Source of the DNA: Dyadobacter sp. 50-39
Lineage (GTDB): Bacteria; Bacteroidota; Bacteroidia; Cytophagales; Spirosomataceae
Assembly (NCBI GenBank): GCA_001898145.1
Contig: MKSR01000041.1
Span: 1 to 64,000 of the forward strand
DNA: 64,000 nt
Reading direction: 5' to 3'
Shown: positions 1 through 9,900 of the stretch, in pieces
Layout of the letters: every line of letters starts with the position of its first letter
Position numbering within the stretch: the stretch's first letter is position 1
Translations under genes and position numbers: made by a program
The notes under the pieces: model-generated
The model's input: the letters and a program-made list of their open reading frames with translations, nothing else
What the model was told of the DNA's origin: nothing
Databases searched by the model: none

Positions 1-1
1 C

Positions 2-382
2 ATATCTAATTCCGGTAAGCTTGTTTTCCCCGCATCCGCGCTACGCGACCTGGGAATTGATCCGGAATCTACCCATTTCAAAATCGGTACACAGGAAGGC
101 AAGCGAAAAATTAAATCAGTATATCTTGTTCCGGCAGCAAGTTCGGACCAGACTTTTTCTTTTGAGAAAAGTGGCAGAGGCCACGTAATTCCACTGGCGC
201 TTATTCTGAAAAAAGGTAACGTCAATTTCGAAAGCGAAAAGCTGATCTTCAAGATTTCCACCTTTGACTTTGATCAAACTACGAAAGGCTATGAAGTCGT
301 GATCGAAACGAAAGCGCCGAAACCGGAATACACCGGCAAACCGCGTGGCAGAAAACCGAAGGGTACTTCGGAGGTCGAATAA
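2..382 (+). CDS. Unknown protein, 3' end only
   Basis: The window opens inside an open frame that reads 126 residues to TAA; the start lies upstream of the window. I do not recognise the family. The visible part is mostly beta-prone (for example GKLVFPASALRDLGID near its start) and ends in a basic tail GKPRGRKPKG, which resembles an AT-hook (GRP/GRK core). That suggests, without proving, contact with DNA or another polyanion. Codon use looks normal for the neighbourhood, and a clean intrinsic terminator follows directly, so this is probably the last gene of an intact transcription unit. It lies next to the integrase and may be chromosomal flank or cargo. Confidence 0.6.
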   Translation: MSNSGKLVFPASALRDLGIDPESTHFKIGTQEGKRKIKSVYLVPAASSDQTFSFEKSGRGHVIPLALILKKGNVNFESEKLIFKISTFDFDQTTKGYEVVIETKAPKPEYTGKPRGRKPKGTSEVE

Positions 383-394
383 AACGTAATAAAA

Positions 395-424
395 AAGCAG
401 GTAACCGGCCCCAGTTACCTGCTT
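395..424 (+). terminator. Intrinsic terminator-like hairpin
   Basis: A perfect 11-bp stem (AAGCAGGTAAC with GTTACCTGCTT) encloses an 8-base loop, 12 bases after the stop of the gene at 2-382. A-rich sequence on the 5' side means it could also stop transcripts arriving from the integrase on the opposite strand. From 425 to 546 I see only a weak hairpin near 495-512. Confidence 0.7.
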
Positions 425-546
425 CAAATCGGGCCACATTTGCTTGCAATTTAAATTAAGCTAACCCAGTTGTATGTGCCCTTGGGCACTTAATGAAACC
501 ACCAGTGGCTTCATCCTGCGGCTGTACAAGCAGCCTCTGTGAAAAT

Positions 547-1773
547 TCATTCAACCAGCACGGAAAGCCTTTCGCTAAGTTTAGCCATGTCGTTGCTAAC
601 TTTTCTATCGACGATACGAGCGTAGTGCTGCGTCGTTTTCAGATCTTTGTGCCCCAACATTTTTGACACAGTTTCGATCGGAACGTCATTAGCGAGTGTA
701 ACGGTTGTGGCGAAAGTGTGCCGTGCCAAATGGAAAGTGATTGGCCGGTCAATTTGACAGACATCTCCAATTTCCTTCAAATAAGAATTCATCTTCTGGT
801 TTGTTAAAACCGGCAGCAACCGTCCTTCATTTATACAAGCTGGATCTTCGGCATACAAGTCTATAATTGTCTTTGGAACCGCCAATAATGGAATCCGCGA
901 AGGTGTGCCGGTTTTTTGCCTTTTGATTGAAATCCACTGTTTTTTATCATGCCCAAGAATAATGTCCTTCCGATGCAAATTTTTCACGTCCACGTAAGCG
1001 AGACCAGTATAGCAACAAAATAGAAAAATATCCCGCACCTTTCGAAGGCGATAGTTATTGAATTCTTTGTTTGCAATTTTGAATAATTCTTCCAAATCAA
1101 GGGGCCTGCGATCCACTTCGTCAAACGAAATTTTGAAAGCAAAAAATGGGTCACGGGCCAGCCAGCCATTTTTAACACAAAGCAAAACCACCTTTTTTAG
1201 GTATTTCAAGTACCTCATGGCTGTATTATGCGAGATATGCCTTATCGCTTTGAGATAAAACGCATAGTCCGAGATGAACGAATAGTTAAGCTGTTCTATT
1301 TCGATGTCCTTCGCTTTGTATTTGTAGAATAGGAACTTACTAACATTTCCCAGTGCAGCCTCGTATCTGTTGCACGTGCTGAGGGTAAAATCACGACCTA
1401 CCAGCGCAAACATTTCATCATTATGCTTTCGAAATACATCCAAGAGCGAAATAGTCTTGCCTTCTTTCCCGGAAAACATGGATTTAAGGTATTCCAGAGT
1501 TACAGGAATATTATGGTCTATAAGATGGCGATGAATGTCGTAGGCTTTGTTCTGTAGCGTGTCAAGGTATGAATTGAGTAGTTTAACATCCTCCTTGTTA
1601 CCAATCTTGCGCCCTGCGTGAGAGTTCCACTTCTCCGGTTCACAGTCCCTCTGAGTTGATAATTCGATGCGTCTCCCATCGACAGTAAACCGAAGGTAGA
1701 TGTGCATCTTGCCACTTTTGTAGTTGCGCGGCTTTTTTAGAAAAAAAAGTAATGAGAACGTTTTACTTAGCAT
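547..1773 (-). CDS. Tyrosine recombinase / integrase (Bacteroidota mobile-element type)
   Basis: This is a 408-residue site-specific recombinase that would catalyse integration and excision of a mobile element. The order is an N-terminal arm-binding region (LLFFLKKPRNYKSGKMHIYL), a SAM-like core-binding domain, and a C-terminal catalytic domain. Visible catalytic pieces are HLARHTF (H-x-x-R), MLGHKD and the nucleophile tyrosine in TTQHYARI. The usual TGLR arginine is replaced: the sequence reads TGLAYVDV. Loss of the first arginine is known in the IntDOT group. I chose the ATG at 1773 instead of an in-frame start 36 bases upstream because the family normally begins just before LLFFLKKP. Repeats lie directly upstream. 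No matching element boundary was identified. Confidence 0.85.
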   Translation of the reverse strand: MLSKTFSLLFFLKKPRNYKSGKMHIYLRFTVDGRRIELSTQRDCEPEKWNSHAGRKIGNKEDVKLLNSYLDTLQNKAYDIHRHLIDHNIPVTLEYLKSMFSGKEGKTISLLDVFRKHNDEMFALVGRDFTLSTCNRYEAALGNVSKFLFYKYKAKDIEIEQLNYSFISDYAFYLKAIRHISHNTAMRYLKYLKKVVLLCVKNGWLARDPFFAFKISFDEVDRRPLDLEELFKIANKEFNNYRLRKVRDIFLFCCYTGLAYVDVKNLHRKDIILGHDKKQWISIKRQKTGTPSRIPLLAVPKTIIDLYAEDPACINEGRLLPVLTNQKMNSYLKEIGDVCQIDRPITFHLARHTFATTVTLANDVPIETVSKMLGHKDLKTTQHYARIVDRKVSNDMAKLSERLSVLVE

Positions 1774-1870
1774 AACCAACAGTTTAAAGTCTAAATGTAC
1801 GGTTTGCAAGCAGTAGAAATCAAGATGTTTATTTGGCGAACAAGCTCAAAATCAAACCCTTAAAGCCACT

Positions 1871-1920
1871 TTGGTGAGTCATTTTTCCAAGTTATAGTGA
1901 CTCACCGAATGACGCACCAA
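1871..1920. repeat. Cluster of TTGGTGNGTCA repeats upstream of the integrase
   Basis: Three copies of a GGTGnGTCA unit lie within 50 bases: 1871-1881 on the plus strand (TTGGTGAGTCA), and on the minus strand 1906-1898 (GGTGAGTCA) and 1920-1910 (TTGGTGCGTCA). The first two form a perfect 9-bp inverted repeat. A looser copy (TTGGTGAG) occurs near 2175. Lying 100-150 bases before the integrase start, they could be arm-type binding sites for the integrase or an operator of its promoter; both are inferences. Confidence 0.45.
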
Positions 1921-1965
1921 GACATTGAGCATATTTGAACGTTTTAATGCCACCGAGCTAAAAAC

Positions 1966-1998
1966 AAATCCCTACAAACCAATGATTTGCAGGGATTT
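1966..1998. other. Hairpin, 13-bp stem with one mismatch
   Basis: AAATCCCTACAAA pairs with TTTGCAGGGATTT across a 7-base loop. It resembles a rho-independent terminator or recombination-site hairpin, but no gene clearly ends here. With the hairpin at 2140-2160 it is the main structure in the gene-poor stretch between the integrase and the ISL3 fragment. Confidence 0.4.
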
Positions 1999-2139
1999 AG
2001 CTAATTTTAGTAACTTACTCAGTGCAGTTGAGGGGACTCAAATCGAACACCTAATAAAGCTTTTGGCTCTTTTTGAGAAAATCAAATCAGACAGTGAGTC
2101 CACTCATAACACAAACTAGATAGCAAATGGAGAATACGG

Positions 2140-2160
2140 TGCCAGTGACCATCACTGGCA
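2140..2160. other. Perfect 9-bp hairpin
   Basis: TGCCAGTGA and TCACTGGCA are separated by three bases. No U-tract follows directly, so it is not a convincing terminator. It sits upstream of the truncated ISL3 transposase and may be a leftover of a mobile-element end. Confidence 0.35.
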
Positions 2161-2284
2161 TCTGTTAAAAAACCTTGGTGAGACTATACATAAAATAATG
2201 ATCCGGGAATACGCCAAGCTCAATAAACTCCTGTCCAATAATTCAGTTGATTAGCCTATTGAGCCACTCACCCAAAAGCCGGAA

Positions 2285-3061
2285 GTGGTTAGGACAAGCG
2301 AGTCAAACGGAGTCAGAAAGCAGCGTTTTGCTGAGCTAAAAATATTGCAGGCGGAAGGCCACTCGATCAAGGGAATAGCTGGACGTTTAGGTATGCACAG
2401 GCAAGCAGTAAAAAAGTACATGGTGATGCAAGCGCTCTCCCGCAGATTTCACGGTGAGCGGAAAATGCTCGAACAATATTTTCCATACATCAACAGGCGT
2501 ATGGAAGAGGCTCCCGCACTGTACCTGAAAACGTTATGGAACGAATTGAAACAATTGGGTTATCAAGGTGCCTATACAACACTCTCCGAAGCATTGACCT
2601 ACTATGATATCCGAATAGGTAAGAAGGCAAGCCAATCGAAGTTTCCCCAGCGTACAGGCTCATTTTTCAAACCTTCACAAGCAGCTATGCTATTCATCGC
2701 TGCAAAAGATAAACTCGGTAGGATACAGCTCAAAATGATTGATGATCTCCGCAACAAATCCGATGAATTGAGAAAAACCTATGCGCTGGCCGAGGCCTTT
2801 CGCCAGATGATGACCAATAAACTGGGCGATCAACTGAAACATTGGATCGATCGCGCACGAGCATCTGGGATCCGGGAGATGGCCGCTTTTGCAACTGGAT
2901 TGCTGACAGACTACCAGGCCATTTGGAATGCCATGTCTTTGCATTGGAGTAATGGGCCAGTCGAAGGCAATGTCAACAAACTCAAAACTATAAAACGGCA
3001 AATGTATGGTAGAGCTGGATTTGATTTGTTGAAGAAACGATTAGTTTTAGCTCCGTCATAA
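2285..3061 (+). pseudogene. ISL3-family transposase, N-terminally truncated
   Basis: The frame encodes about 258 residues matching the C-terminal part of ISL3-family DDE transposases: a helix-turn-helix segment (HSIKGIAGRLGMHRQAVKKY) followed by the conserved end WSNGPVEGNVNKLK / IKRQMYGRAGFDLL. ISL3 transposases are normally over 400 residues, with an N-terminal zinc-binding domain, DNA-binding domain and the first catalytic aspartates. None of these is present in the roughly 470 bases upstream, so the protein is a remnant and probably inactive. The nominal GTG start at 2285 is simply the first possible start in the surviving frame. No terminal inverted repeats could be paired around it. Confidence 0.75.
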
Positions 3062-3156
3062 CCACCAAAAGTGGGGATGAACCAACTTCTCCGAAATACC
3101 CAGATAAGCATGCCACTTTGATTCTTTCCAGATCAAAGCATTTTTAATTTCTTTGC

Positions 3157-3375
3157 TTACTCAATTAGGCTACCGAACGGATAAATCTCAGAGAGACGAT
3201 TTTGACCTGGGCTTGCAAGAAACCGCACAGCGACGGGTTGAATGGGGCTTGCGGGTTCAAGACCTTCCGGCACTGCGGAATCTGTTTTCCACTCAATGCG
3301 GGCAGTAAAACGCAGAGAAGAAGCGTGATAGTTTTTGTAATCCAATTCTGTCCCGTTTGGGTCAAGCACTTTCAA
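3157..3375 (-). pseudogene. 3' remnant of an unrecognised gene, probably cut by the IS110 insertion
   Basis: About 72 codons with ordinary codon use read on the minus strand to a TAA stop (core ...LDPNGTELDYKNYH..., ending IYPFGSLIE). No ATG start exists; upstream the frame is closed about 30 bases beyond 3375, close to where the IS110 element would begin. The likeliest reading is the C-terminal end of a gene cut by insertion or deletion. I do not recognise the family. The opposite strand also carries an open frame over the same bases, but its composition is unconvincing. Confidence 0.4.
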
Positions 3376-3384
3376 AATTGGTGT

Positions 3385-3633
3385 ACAAAGTGTAACAGCA
3401 TTTCAAAAGGAAAAAGTACTAATCGCTCGCTTTTGAACCGATTTGACGCGATCGAGCAGTGCGATGACTGCGGTCTTAAGGCGCTGGACAGGAGGTCAAC
3501 ATTTACCATCTACCGAGATACATGCGCAGAGCCAAATGAAGATGTGGACTTACAAACAAAACAATTATGAATTGGGGGAATTCACCCACGCGCATGAAAG
3601 TCGTTTTAATTAGAGACCAATCTATCAAACGAC
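3385..3633 (+). ncRNA. Candidate IS110 left-end non-coding (bridge/seek RNA) region
   Basis: Roughly 250 bases without a credible gene precede the IS110 transposase. In the IS110 group, a structured guide RNA that pairs with target and donor DNA is encoded between the left end and the recombinase gene (in the IS1111 group it is downstream). Short stems are visible, for example GCAGT-GCGATG-ACTGC at 3456-3471. I could not define the element end or the guide loops, so only the position is suggestive. The alternative is the shorter gap downstream of the gene, 4858 to about 5035. Confidence 0.25.
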
Positions 3634-4857
3634 ATGGCAGTAGTAGAATTCCCCCAGCTCATAGCCCGAGGTTGTGGCCTGGATGTACACAAAGATACAG
3701 TAGTTGCTTCAATCAGAGGAACGGGAATCCAGGAAGAAACCCGGACCTTCGCCACCTTTACCAGAGACCTGGAAGGTTTATCGCTTTGGCTTGAAGGCCA
3801 TCAGATTACCCACATAGCTATGGAGAGTACGGGTGTTTATTGGCGGCCGGTATATTATGTTTTGGAAGGCCACTTCGAGATTATCCTGGTCAATGCGCGT
3901 CATATCAAGAACGTTCCCGGCCACAAAACCGATAAAAAGGACTCCGAATGGATTGCCAAGCTGCTGCTGAGCGGCCTTCTAAGACATAGTTTTGTTCCGG
4001 AGGGATGGGTTCGTGAGCTGAGGACATTATTGCGCCATCGCAAAAAACTGGTCAATGAACGCAGTAGGGAAAAGAACCGGCTTCAAAATATCTTAGAGGA
4101 TGCCAACATCAAACTCGGCAGCGTGGTCAGCGATGTATTTTCCAAAACTGGACAGGGAATTATAGATCTGCTTCTAGAAGGGGTTACTGACCCTGTTGTT
4201 CTTTCAAACCAGGCCAAAGGTTCGTTGGTGAACAAAAAACAAGCTTTACAGCAGGCACTTTATGGTCGGTTCTGCGAGCGACACCGCTTTATGTTGAAGT
4301 TGCTGACCCAAACAATGTGTGCCTTGGACAAGCTAATTGCCCAACTCGATCAGCAGATTGAACTTTGCCTGAATGGCAAGCTGGACCAGCTTGCCTTATT
4401 ACAAACCATTCCGGGTGTGTCCAGGCAATCCGCGATCGGCATCATTTCCGAAATTGGTATTGACATGTCCCAGTTTACTTCCGACAAACACCTGGCTTCC
4501 TGGGCAGGAGTTTGCCCGGGCAACAACGAGAGTGCAGGAAAGGTAAGATCAGCAAGGACAACCCATGGCAACACCTATTTGAAAACAACATTGATAGAAG
4601 CGTCCTGGGCAGCCAGCCACACCATCAATACCTATCTGTCTTTTAAGTACCACAAGCTCACCCAAAGACGGGGAAAGAAGAAAGCGGCAATGGCGATTGC
4701 CCACCACATACTGACAGCATCATACCATATCCTGCGAGATAAATTACCCTACAAGGAACCAGCAATGAGAGCAGAAATCTTGATCGAAAGAAGGAAAGCT
4801 GAAATCTTGCGGTTGGAAAACCGTGTAAGGAAATTGAAAATATTAGCGTCCCAATAG
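3634..4857 (+). CDS. IS110-family transposase (DEDD recombinase)
   Basis: This 407-residue protein appears complete. The N-terminal RuvC-like DEDD domain shows GLDVHKDT (first D, about residue 17), MESTGVYW (E, about 64) and KTDKKDSEW (paired D, about 99-102). A coiled middle region follows, then the C-terminal Tnp_20 domain with IPGVSRQSA and SWAGVCPGNNESAGK, which carries the conserved serine. IS110 recombinases move circular intermediates under RNA guidance and usually leave no target duplication, so the ends cannot be read from duplicated flanks. It follows the cut gene remnant at 3157-3375 and lies convergent to the SusCD operon. Confidence 0.92.
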   Translation: MAVVEFPQLIARGCGLDVHKDTVVASIRGTGIQEETRTFATFTRDLEGLSLWLEGHQITHIAMESTGVYWRPVYYVLEGHFEIILVNARHIKNVPGHKTDKKDSEWIAKLLLSGLLRHSFVPEGWVRELRTLLRHRKKLVNERSREKNRLQNILEDANIKLGSVVSDVFSKTGQGIIDLLLEGVTDPVVLSNQAKGSLVNKKQALQQALYGRFCERHRFMLKLLTQTMCALDKLIAQLDQQIELCLNGKLDQLALLQTIPGVSRQSAIGIISEIGIDMSQFTSDKHLASWAGVCPGNNESAGKVRSARTTHGNTYLKTTLIEASWAASHTINTYLSFKYHKLTQRRGKKKAAMAIAHHILTASYHILRDKLPYKEPAMRAEILIERRKAEILRLENRVRKLKILASQ

Positions 4858-5035
4858 AAAGGTCGAGGCTTTTTTTGGTGGACTATACCCCGTTAACAAA
4901 ACTGATAACAGACGCTAAGCACCCACAGCTGTTGCCTGAGAGCACGTAGAAAAAATTTTTCTCTAAGAGAAAACTGCTTAGATCGATCTGTGATCATGGG
5001 ATTACTTTGTCTATACGGGTTTGGAAGAGGCTTTC

Positions 5036-5074
5036 AGAAAAAAAAACAGTAGCAGAACTGAGTCTGCCACTGTT
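5036..5074 (-). terminator. Terminator of the susCD operon
   Basis: The minus-strand hairpin (AACAGT-x-GCAGA paired with TCTGC-x-ACTGTT across a 6-base loop, one internal mismatch) is followed by nine T residues. It lies 60 bases after the SusD stop. The arm sequence is nearly symmetric, but only the minus strand has the T-tract. Confidence 0.75.
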
Positions 5075-5134
5075 GAAAATTTAAATACAACTATCTGAAA
5101 CCTGTATCGGCTTGTCAGGCTAGTTAGATTCGAT

Positions 5135-6883
5135 TTAATATCCCTGATTTTGTACAAGGAACCCTTCCTGTGCCGAAGCTCCGTCGATCGCCCTCTGAGG
5201 GATTGGGAATAGTCGTTTGTTTACGTTTTTATCTGTTTTTTCCGTCCAGTTACCTTCGTATTTTCCAAACCGGATCTGATAGTTTCTTCTGAACGCTTCC
5301 CAATACAATTCAAATCCCGACTCACGTAATAAGACATCAAGGTCAATTCTGGTCAGCGCTTTCGGAGTCTGGGCTGGTCGGGCATTTCTTGAAGTTCTTA
5401 ATGTATTGACGTCAGCCAAAGCTCCTGCATTATCGCCATTTCTCAGCTTCGCTTCGGCACGCATCAGGTAAATCTCTCCAAGACGTATTAATACCAAGTC
5501 GACACTGCTGTAACTGCAGCAATTGTTACCCGTATGGCTGAATTGGTACTTCGAAAACCGGTAGCCTGTGTTGTGCAAGCTGCCCGGACCAGTAAAGTCA
5601 ACATTGCGGGTATGGTTTACGTAAGTCAGGTTAGCTCCGCTGGTCCTTTTATTGATCACCGGATAGATTTTTACCTTACCGTCTGCAGATTTCAAAATAT
5701 TGCCGCTTCCGTCTTTTCTGGGGCCCCAGATAATTCCGCGCAAAATCCCTCTATCTATTTCGAACTGCGTGGCCTCTACGGAATAATAATGCTCAGCGTC
5801 ATTCAAGGGCGTTACACCTGTCAGGTCTTGCAATTTAGCAGGTACGTTTGTTTCTTTTTTGAAAAAACGGGCATCGGCATCGGCTGGGTCTGTATTACCA
5901 TAGGCATCCACCCAGGTTTGATAAAAGTCAGGTGTTGCCGCTACCGCATCTGTTCCGCGGGTATTGGGAAATTCTGGTCTTGGTATCTGGTCACCGGAAA
6001 TCGACCAATACGCCCACCGCTGCTGATCAGTCTCCAATACCCCACGTTGATCGAGCGCAAAAATGAGCTCTTTGTTCGTATGGTTATCGTCGCTGAACAA
6101 ATCAAAGTATTCAGGGGATAGCGAATATGGTCCAGCAATGATTTCGTTGGTGTATTTAATCACCTTATCCATATCCTCCTTTTTGAATTCGGGCGTGCCA
6201 TATGGATTGCGATAGACGGCAGCATTCAAATATAAACGCGCCAGCAAAGCCTTCACCGCATTTTGATTCAACCGGCCAGGGTCATTGTCTTTCCTAATCT
6301 GGTCGACCACCGATAAAAGCTCGCTTTCGATATAACCAATCGCTTCCTGTCCTCTCAGGATTTGAGACACCTCGCCCGAAAGCTCTTTCTTGAAAACAAG
6401 CCCCCAGTTGTCCAATGCCAGCATATTCAGGTACGCCTTCATGGCAACCATTTCGTAGTAACCCGCCTGAGCACTTGCATTACCCGTCTTAGCTGCTTCG
6501 TTCAATCTTTCTGCAGCAATGACGGCTCTCGATAATGTAAGGGTGATCTGCGTCCAGGTATCGGTTACTAGGCCATTACTTGGGGTCATCAAATGCTGGT
6601 GAACCGCGATGAACTTCCCACCATCATACCAGTCGGTACCGCCACGATAAGGAAGGATACCCTCGTCAGAAGCTACCTCCTGCAGTCCGAAATTGTTTGT
6701 ATGCAGCCACACACCGGCGCGCAGAAGGCCATATACCGGGGCTATGGACCCGCTTACAAGTTCCGCCTGGCCTGTTCCTGTGAGGGATTCGTCGAGAATT
6801 TCCTCGTCAAGGTTGGTACAACCGACAAAAGCCGTTAGAAATGCAATGATCGTCAGTGCTTTATAAAGTCCTGTATTTTTCAT
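5135..6883 (-). CDS. SusD/RagB-family outer-membrane lipoprotein
   Basis: This 582-residue nutrient-binding lipoprotein forms the lid of a SusC-type transporter on the cell surface. The signal peptide ends in AFVGC with lipidation at Cys22. The rest has the tetratricopeptide-rich SusD layout and a typical C-terminus (LRTSRNARPA, ESGFELYWEAFRRN, LFPIPQRAID). It follows the SusC gene by 45 bases and shares its terminator, so the two form an operon. The ligand cannot be read from sequence. No sigma/anti-sigma pair or glycoside hydrolase lies beside it; the nearest enzyme is the divergent phospholipase-like gene at 10203. Confidence 0.93.
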   Translation of the reverse strand: MKNTGLYKALTIIAFLTAFVGCTNLDEEILDESLTGTGQAELVSGSIAPVYGLLRAGVWLHTNNFGLQEVASDEGILPYRGGTDWYDGGKFIAVHQHLMTPSNGLVTDTWTQITLTLSRAVIAAERLNEAAKTGNASAQAGYYEMVAMKAYLNMLALDNWGLVFKKELSGEVSQILRGQEAIGYIESELLSVVDQIRKDNDPGRLNQNAVKALLARLYLNAAVYRNPYGTPEFKKEDMDKVIKYTNEIIAGPYSLSPEYFDLFSDDNHTNKELIFALDQRGVLETDQQRWAYWSISGDQIPRPEFPNTRGTDAVAATPDFYQTWVDAYGNTDPADADARFFKKETNVPAKLQDLTGVTPLNDAEHYYSVEATQFEIDRGILRGIIWGPRKDGSGNILKSADGKVKIYPVINKRTSGANLTYVNHTRNVDFTGPGSLHNTGYRFSKYQFSHTGNNCCSYSSVDLVLIRLGEIYLMRAEAKLRNGDNAGALADVNTLRTSRNARPAQTPKALTRIDLDVLLRESGFELYWEAFRRNYQIRFGKYEGNWTEKTDKNVNKRLFPIPQRAIDGASAQEGFLVQNQGY

Positions 6884-6928
6884 TATAATTTGATTTTCAA
6901 CGAATCGTAGATAATCGTTTATGTTCTG

Positions 6929-9900
6929 TTAAAATGTCACGTTAAGGCCAAGCAGGAATGTTCTCGCCCTTGGATAGGTAAAGCGGTCGATACCAAATGT
7001 CTGGATTCCGCCGGCAGCTGATCCTGTATTTACTTCCGGATCAAAACCTGAATAGCTGCTGATAACAAATAAATTCTGACCAGTTAATGTAAGACTGGCG
7101 CGTTGGATTGCATTTTCCAGCTTGGTTCCGGCAAAATTCAGCGTGTAAGCCAGCGTAGCATTATTCAATCTCATAAACGAGCCGTTTTCCAGATATCGGG
7201 TCGAGACAACATTGGCATTGCTCAACGCCTCATTGGGATATTGAATGGCAAAATCAGTAGTGTTGTTGGATTTGGCCAATTGTGCCTTGCTAAACAAGGT
7301 CATGGTCGTATGGTTGAAAATCTTGTTGCCGGCTACACCATTGAAATTCAAGCCGAGGTCAAAAGCCTTGTATTTGAAGTTCAGGTTATATCCATAGATG
7401 ATTTTCGGGATCGCGCTACCTACCACAACACGGTCATTGTCCAGTATCGCCCCATCTCCGTTTGTATCTCTGAATACATTTTGACCATTATCCGCATTAA
7501 TGCCATCGAATTCGTACATATAGAATGCGCCCAAAGGTTGACCATTAATATAGCCGTTAATAGTCGCCCCCGACTGACCGGAACCCTGTGCTGCCCCAGT
7601 CGCCAACACTGCGTAAGGTGACTTCTTAACTTTATTTTGAATATAAGTGAAGTTACCTCCGATATTGTAGGAGAAGTCCCGGCTCGGGTCGCTGCCGTAA
7701 TTCAATGTCAGTTCCACACCATTGTTCTGGATTTTCATATTTGGGATATTGGTCCAGTAGGTAGAAGTGGGTTGAACAGGATCGGACGGAACAACTTCCA
7801 GAAGGATATTGGAAGACTGCTTGTTAAAATAATCCAGCGTACCGGTCAATCGGGATTTAAAAAATGCGAAGTCAATACCCAAATCTGCCTGCGTGGACAC
7901 CTCCCATTTTAGATTAGGATTTGCCAATCTCGTAAAAATAATCCCATACGGATAGCCTTGCAGGGAAGTAGCATCGGTATCGATGGGATAAGTACTCACG
8001 CTTCCCGTACCTGTTTGCAGGCGTTGTTCCAAATAGCTCGCCTTTGTAATCTTGGACGGAATTTCCTGATTACCAGTCTGCCCCCAGCTCGCGCGTAATT
8101 TAAGGTTGTTGAAAACCGTATTGTTCATGAAAGCTTCCTTCGAGATGTTCCATCCGGCAGCGAATGAAGGGAAATAGCCGTATTTATTATTCTGCCCAAA
8201 TTTGGAAGATCCATCGGCGCGGAACGTACCGGTGAACATATATTTATCAGCAAAAATATAGTTGACCCTTCCGAAAAAGGATTGGAGTTCGTTTTTCAAA
8301 GCCTCCGAATTTACCGCCGTCGGCAAAGCAGTTGTACTTGTGTGGTCCTGATAAATCGGGTCGATATTGTTATTTGCAAAGCCGCGATAAGTGGTAATTC
8401 TGGTCTCATCCAAAAACTTCTGATAGGAATGACCCGCTAGGAGCGTAATACTATGATCCTTACGGAACCAGTTATATGTCAAGGTATTTTCTACAAGCTG
8501 ATTGGTATTTCCGCTTATTGCATTGTCCAGGACACCATTTGAAACATCTGACTCATTCACCACCGCCGGGAAGGGCTTGTACTGTTGATTTCTGGTTGTG
8601 GTAGAATAATCCACGCCAAAGTTCAACTTGTAGACCAGACCATCCAAAATCTCAATGGATGGCGAAATGTTTGCCAGAATACGGTGATTGATAGCCTTGT
8701 CGCTGAACAAGTTATACCTGGCAAGCGGGTTTAATGCATTGGTGTTCAACAAAGTCGGCACACCGTTGGTATACGGAGGAATCGTCGGGTTCAGCGTGAG
8801 CATGTCGCTCATGGTAGAAGTGATATCCGGGCGTAAATTTTCAGTACGCGAAGCCGTCAGGTTATAGTCCACTTTCATCCGGCCGTTGAATGCCTTCTGG
8901 TTCAGGTTCAATTTTCCGGAATAGCGTTTCAGTCTGCTGTTCTTGAGGATACCCTCCTGGTCCTGATAGCCCACGGAGGTGAAATAGGAAAAGCTTTCGC
9001 TGTTGGCCCCGCTCATCGATAGATTGAGCGTGTTGGATACGCCTGTTTGAGACAGCTCGTCCTGCCAGTTCGTATTAGCCCCAAAATCCTGCAAAGTCCC
9101 GCCCGTAGCTACAACCTCTCTGCGAAAAGCGTCGGCGTCGAAAACGTCTATCTTCTTAGCCATAGAAGATATTGCCGTAGACGCTGCCAGAGTCATCTGC
9201 GGTTTTCCCTTTCCTTTTTTAGTAGTAATCACCACAACCCCATTAGATGCCCTGGATCCATATACGGCTGTCGCACTGGCATCTTTCAGCACATCGATAC
9301 TTTCGATATCGTTAGGGTTGATGAAAGTAAGCGGGTTCGTGGGAACACCGGTGTTGGAATTGTCGAGCAAAAATCCGTCAACGACGTACAGCGGCTGGGT
9401 TCCCGAGCGCAAACTGCCGATCCCCCGGATAATAATGTCCTGTGCGGCCCCTGGTTCACCGCTGTTTGCAGCGATGGAAACACCGGCCAGTTTGCCTTGC
9501 AGCAATTCGCCCGGGTTCGTGACAACGCCCCTATTGAAGCTTTCGCTGCTGATGGAAGAAATAGCGCCGGTAATGTCCGACCTTTTCTGCGTGCCGTAGC
9601 CGACTACAACCACCTCGTTCAGTTGTGAAAGGTCCTGGCCTAACTGGATAACGATCGACGATTGGCCATTTACGGGAATCTGTTTGGTGGCATACCCTAC
9701 AAAAGAAACGACCAGAACGGCGTCAGCATCGGCATCTATCACAAACTTCCCTTCGGTATTCGTGGATGTCCCCTTTGTTGTTCCTTTGACGACCACCGTC
9801 GCACCCGGCAGCGGCGCTCCGGCCTGATCTGTAACGGTACCCGAGACCGTCTGTGCAGCCGCCTCCGTATTTGTAAAAGAACTTTCAGCTTGAAACGAAA

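Noticed and set aside
2028-2056. tRNA-like wording (GGGACTCAAATCGAAC), possible T-arm or att core
   Set aside because: The flanking bases do not form a T-stem, and no acceptor, D-arm or anticodon arm can be folded.
1925-2119. 64-codon open frame upstream of the ISL3 fragment
   Set aside because: It is read through the 33-base hairpin at 1966-1998, has no recognisable domain and lies in decayed mobile DNA.
3202-3570. 122-codon plus-strand frame rich in Cys
   Set aside because: It overlaps the more plausible minus-strand remnant and the IS110 left flank; it has no family features.
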